Positions 5,196 to 5,512 of a DNA stretch of 5,512 nucleotides are shown here, piece after piece. The stretch's first letter is position 1. Every line of letters starts with the position of its first letter. A program made the position numbers and the translations under genes. The stretch comes from Candidatus Omnitrophota bacterium (GTDB lineage: Bacteria; Omnitrophota; Gorgyraeia; Aquiviventales; Aquiviventaceae). Under the pieces are notes generated by a model, which did no database searches, had not been told where the DNA came from, and worked only from the letters and a program-made list of their open reading frames with translations. Location of the stretch: NCBI GenBank assembly GCA_016206585.1, contig JACQRE010000169.1:1-5512 (forward strand). Reading direction: 5' to 3'.

Positions 5196-5202
5196 GTCGC
5201 TG
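5175..5202. repeat. Second heptanucleotide array, inverted relative to the first
   Basis: Four 7-bp units, GTTGCTT, GTTGCTT, GTTGCAT and GTCGCTG. Read on the minus strand they are CAGCGAC, ATGCAAC, AAGCAAC, AAGCAAC, so they are variants of the first array's units in opposite orientation. The 12-bp CAGCGACATGCA at 5202-5191 (minus strand) is an exact inverted copy of plus-strand 5094-5105. The ATG unit supplies the preferred thioredoxin start codon. Confidence 0.82.
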
Positions 5203-5205
5203 AGG

Positions 5206-5512
<307 letters not shown>

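Noticed and set aside
5087..5202. CRISPR array
   Set aside because: Units are 7 bp with no unique spacers; this is a short tandem repeat.

Overview
The window is GC-rich bacterial DNA with tightly packed genes. It carries five genes on the minus strand to the left and right (the outermost two cut by the window edges among them, plus folB) and three on the plus strand in the middle. No rRNA, tRNA, transposase, phage gene or CRISPR array was seen. The five-helix cytochrome b type of succinate dehydrogenase, the short orphan HAMP protein, the AMP-forming acetyl-CoA synthetase and the lipoprotein thioredoxin suggest an uncultured respiring Gram-negative lineage. Something like Rokubacteria, Methylomirabilota, Nitrospirota or the former deltaproteobacteria would fit, but the phylum cannot be settled from this sequence. 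Clear Shine-Dalgarno motifs are scarce.

Layout. Positions 1-2359 (minus strand, read right to left) hold a QueC-family gene, then sdhC, then the N-terminal half of sdhA. queC overlaps sdhC by 11 bp. sdhC and sdhA are joined by a perfect inverted repeat that runs from the sdhC stop codon into the sdhA start codon. Positions 2360-2558 are a divergent intergenic region with two back-to-back extended -10 promoters and two compact hairpins, one of which can fold in two alternative ways. Positions 2559-4295 (plus strand) hold a two-helix HAMP protein without an output domain, a pteridine-reductase-type short-chain dehydrogenase, and a QueD/6-pyruvoyltetrahydropterin synthase family enzyme. A 79-bp mirror-spaced imperfect palindrome separates the last two. 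Positions 4220-5512 (minus strand) hold the C-terminal part of acetyl-CoA synthetase, a TlpA-like lipoprotein thioredoxin, and folB. folB converges on queD and overlaps its 3' end by 76 bp.

How the genes relate. Four genes concern pterin or 7-deazapurine chemistry. QueD and FolB both act on products of GTP cyclohydrolase I: QueD takes dihydroneopterin triphosphate towards queuosine, and FolB takes dihydroneopterin towards folate. The dehydrogenase has the Asp-Tyr-Lys arrangement of pteridine reductases. QueC-family enzymes make preQ0, the later queuosine intermediate. The other genes are central carbon and respiratory metabolism (Sdh, Acs) and envelope redox (TlpA).

The structures most worth a second look are the start-sequestering hairpin between sdhC and sdhA, the heptanucleotide array that encodes the start and signal peptide of the TlpA protein, the segmented palindrome before queD, the divergent QueC, and the antisense overlap of queD and folB. 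I did not find a convincing wholly new multi-gene system.
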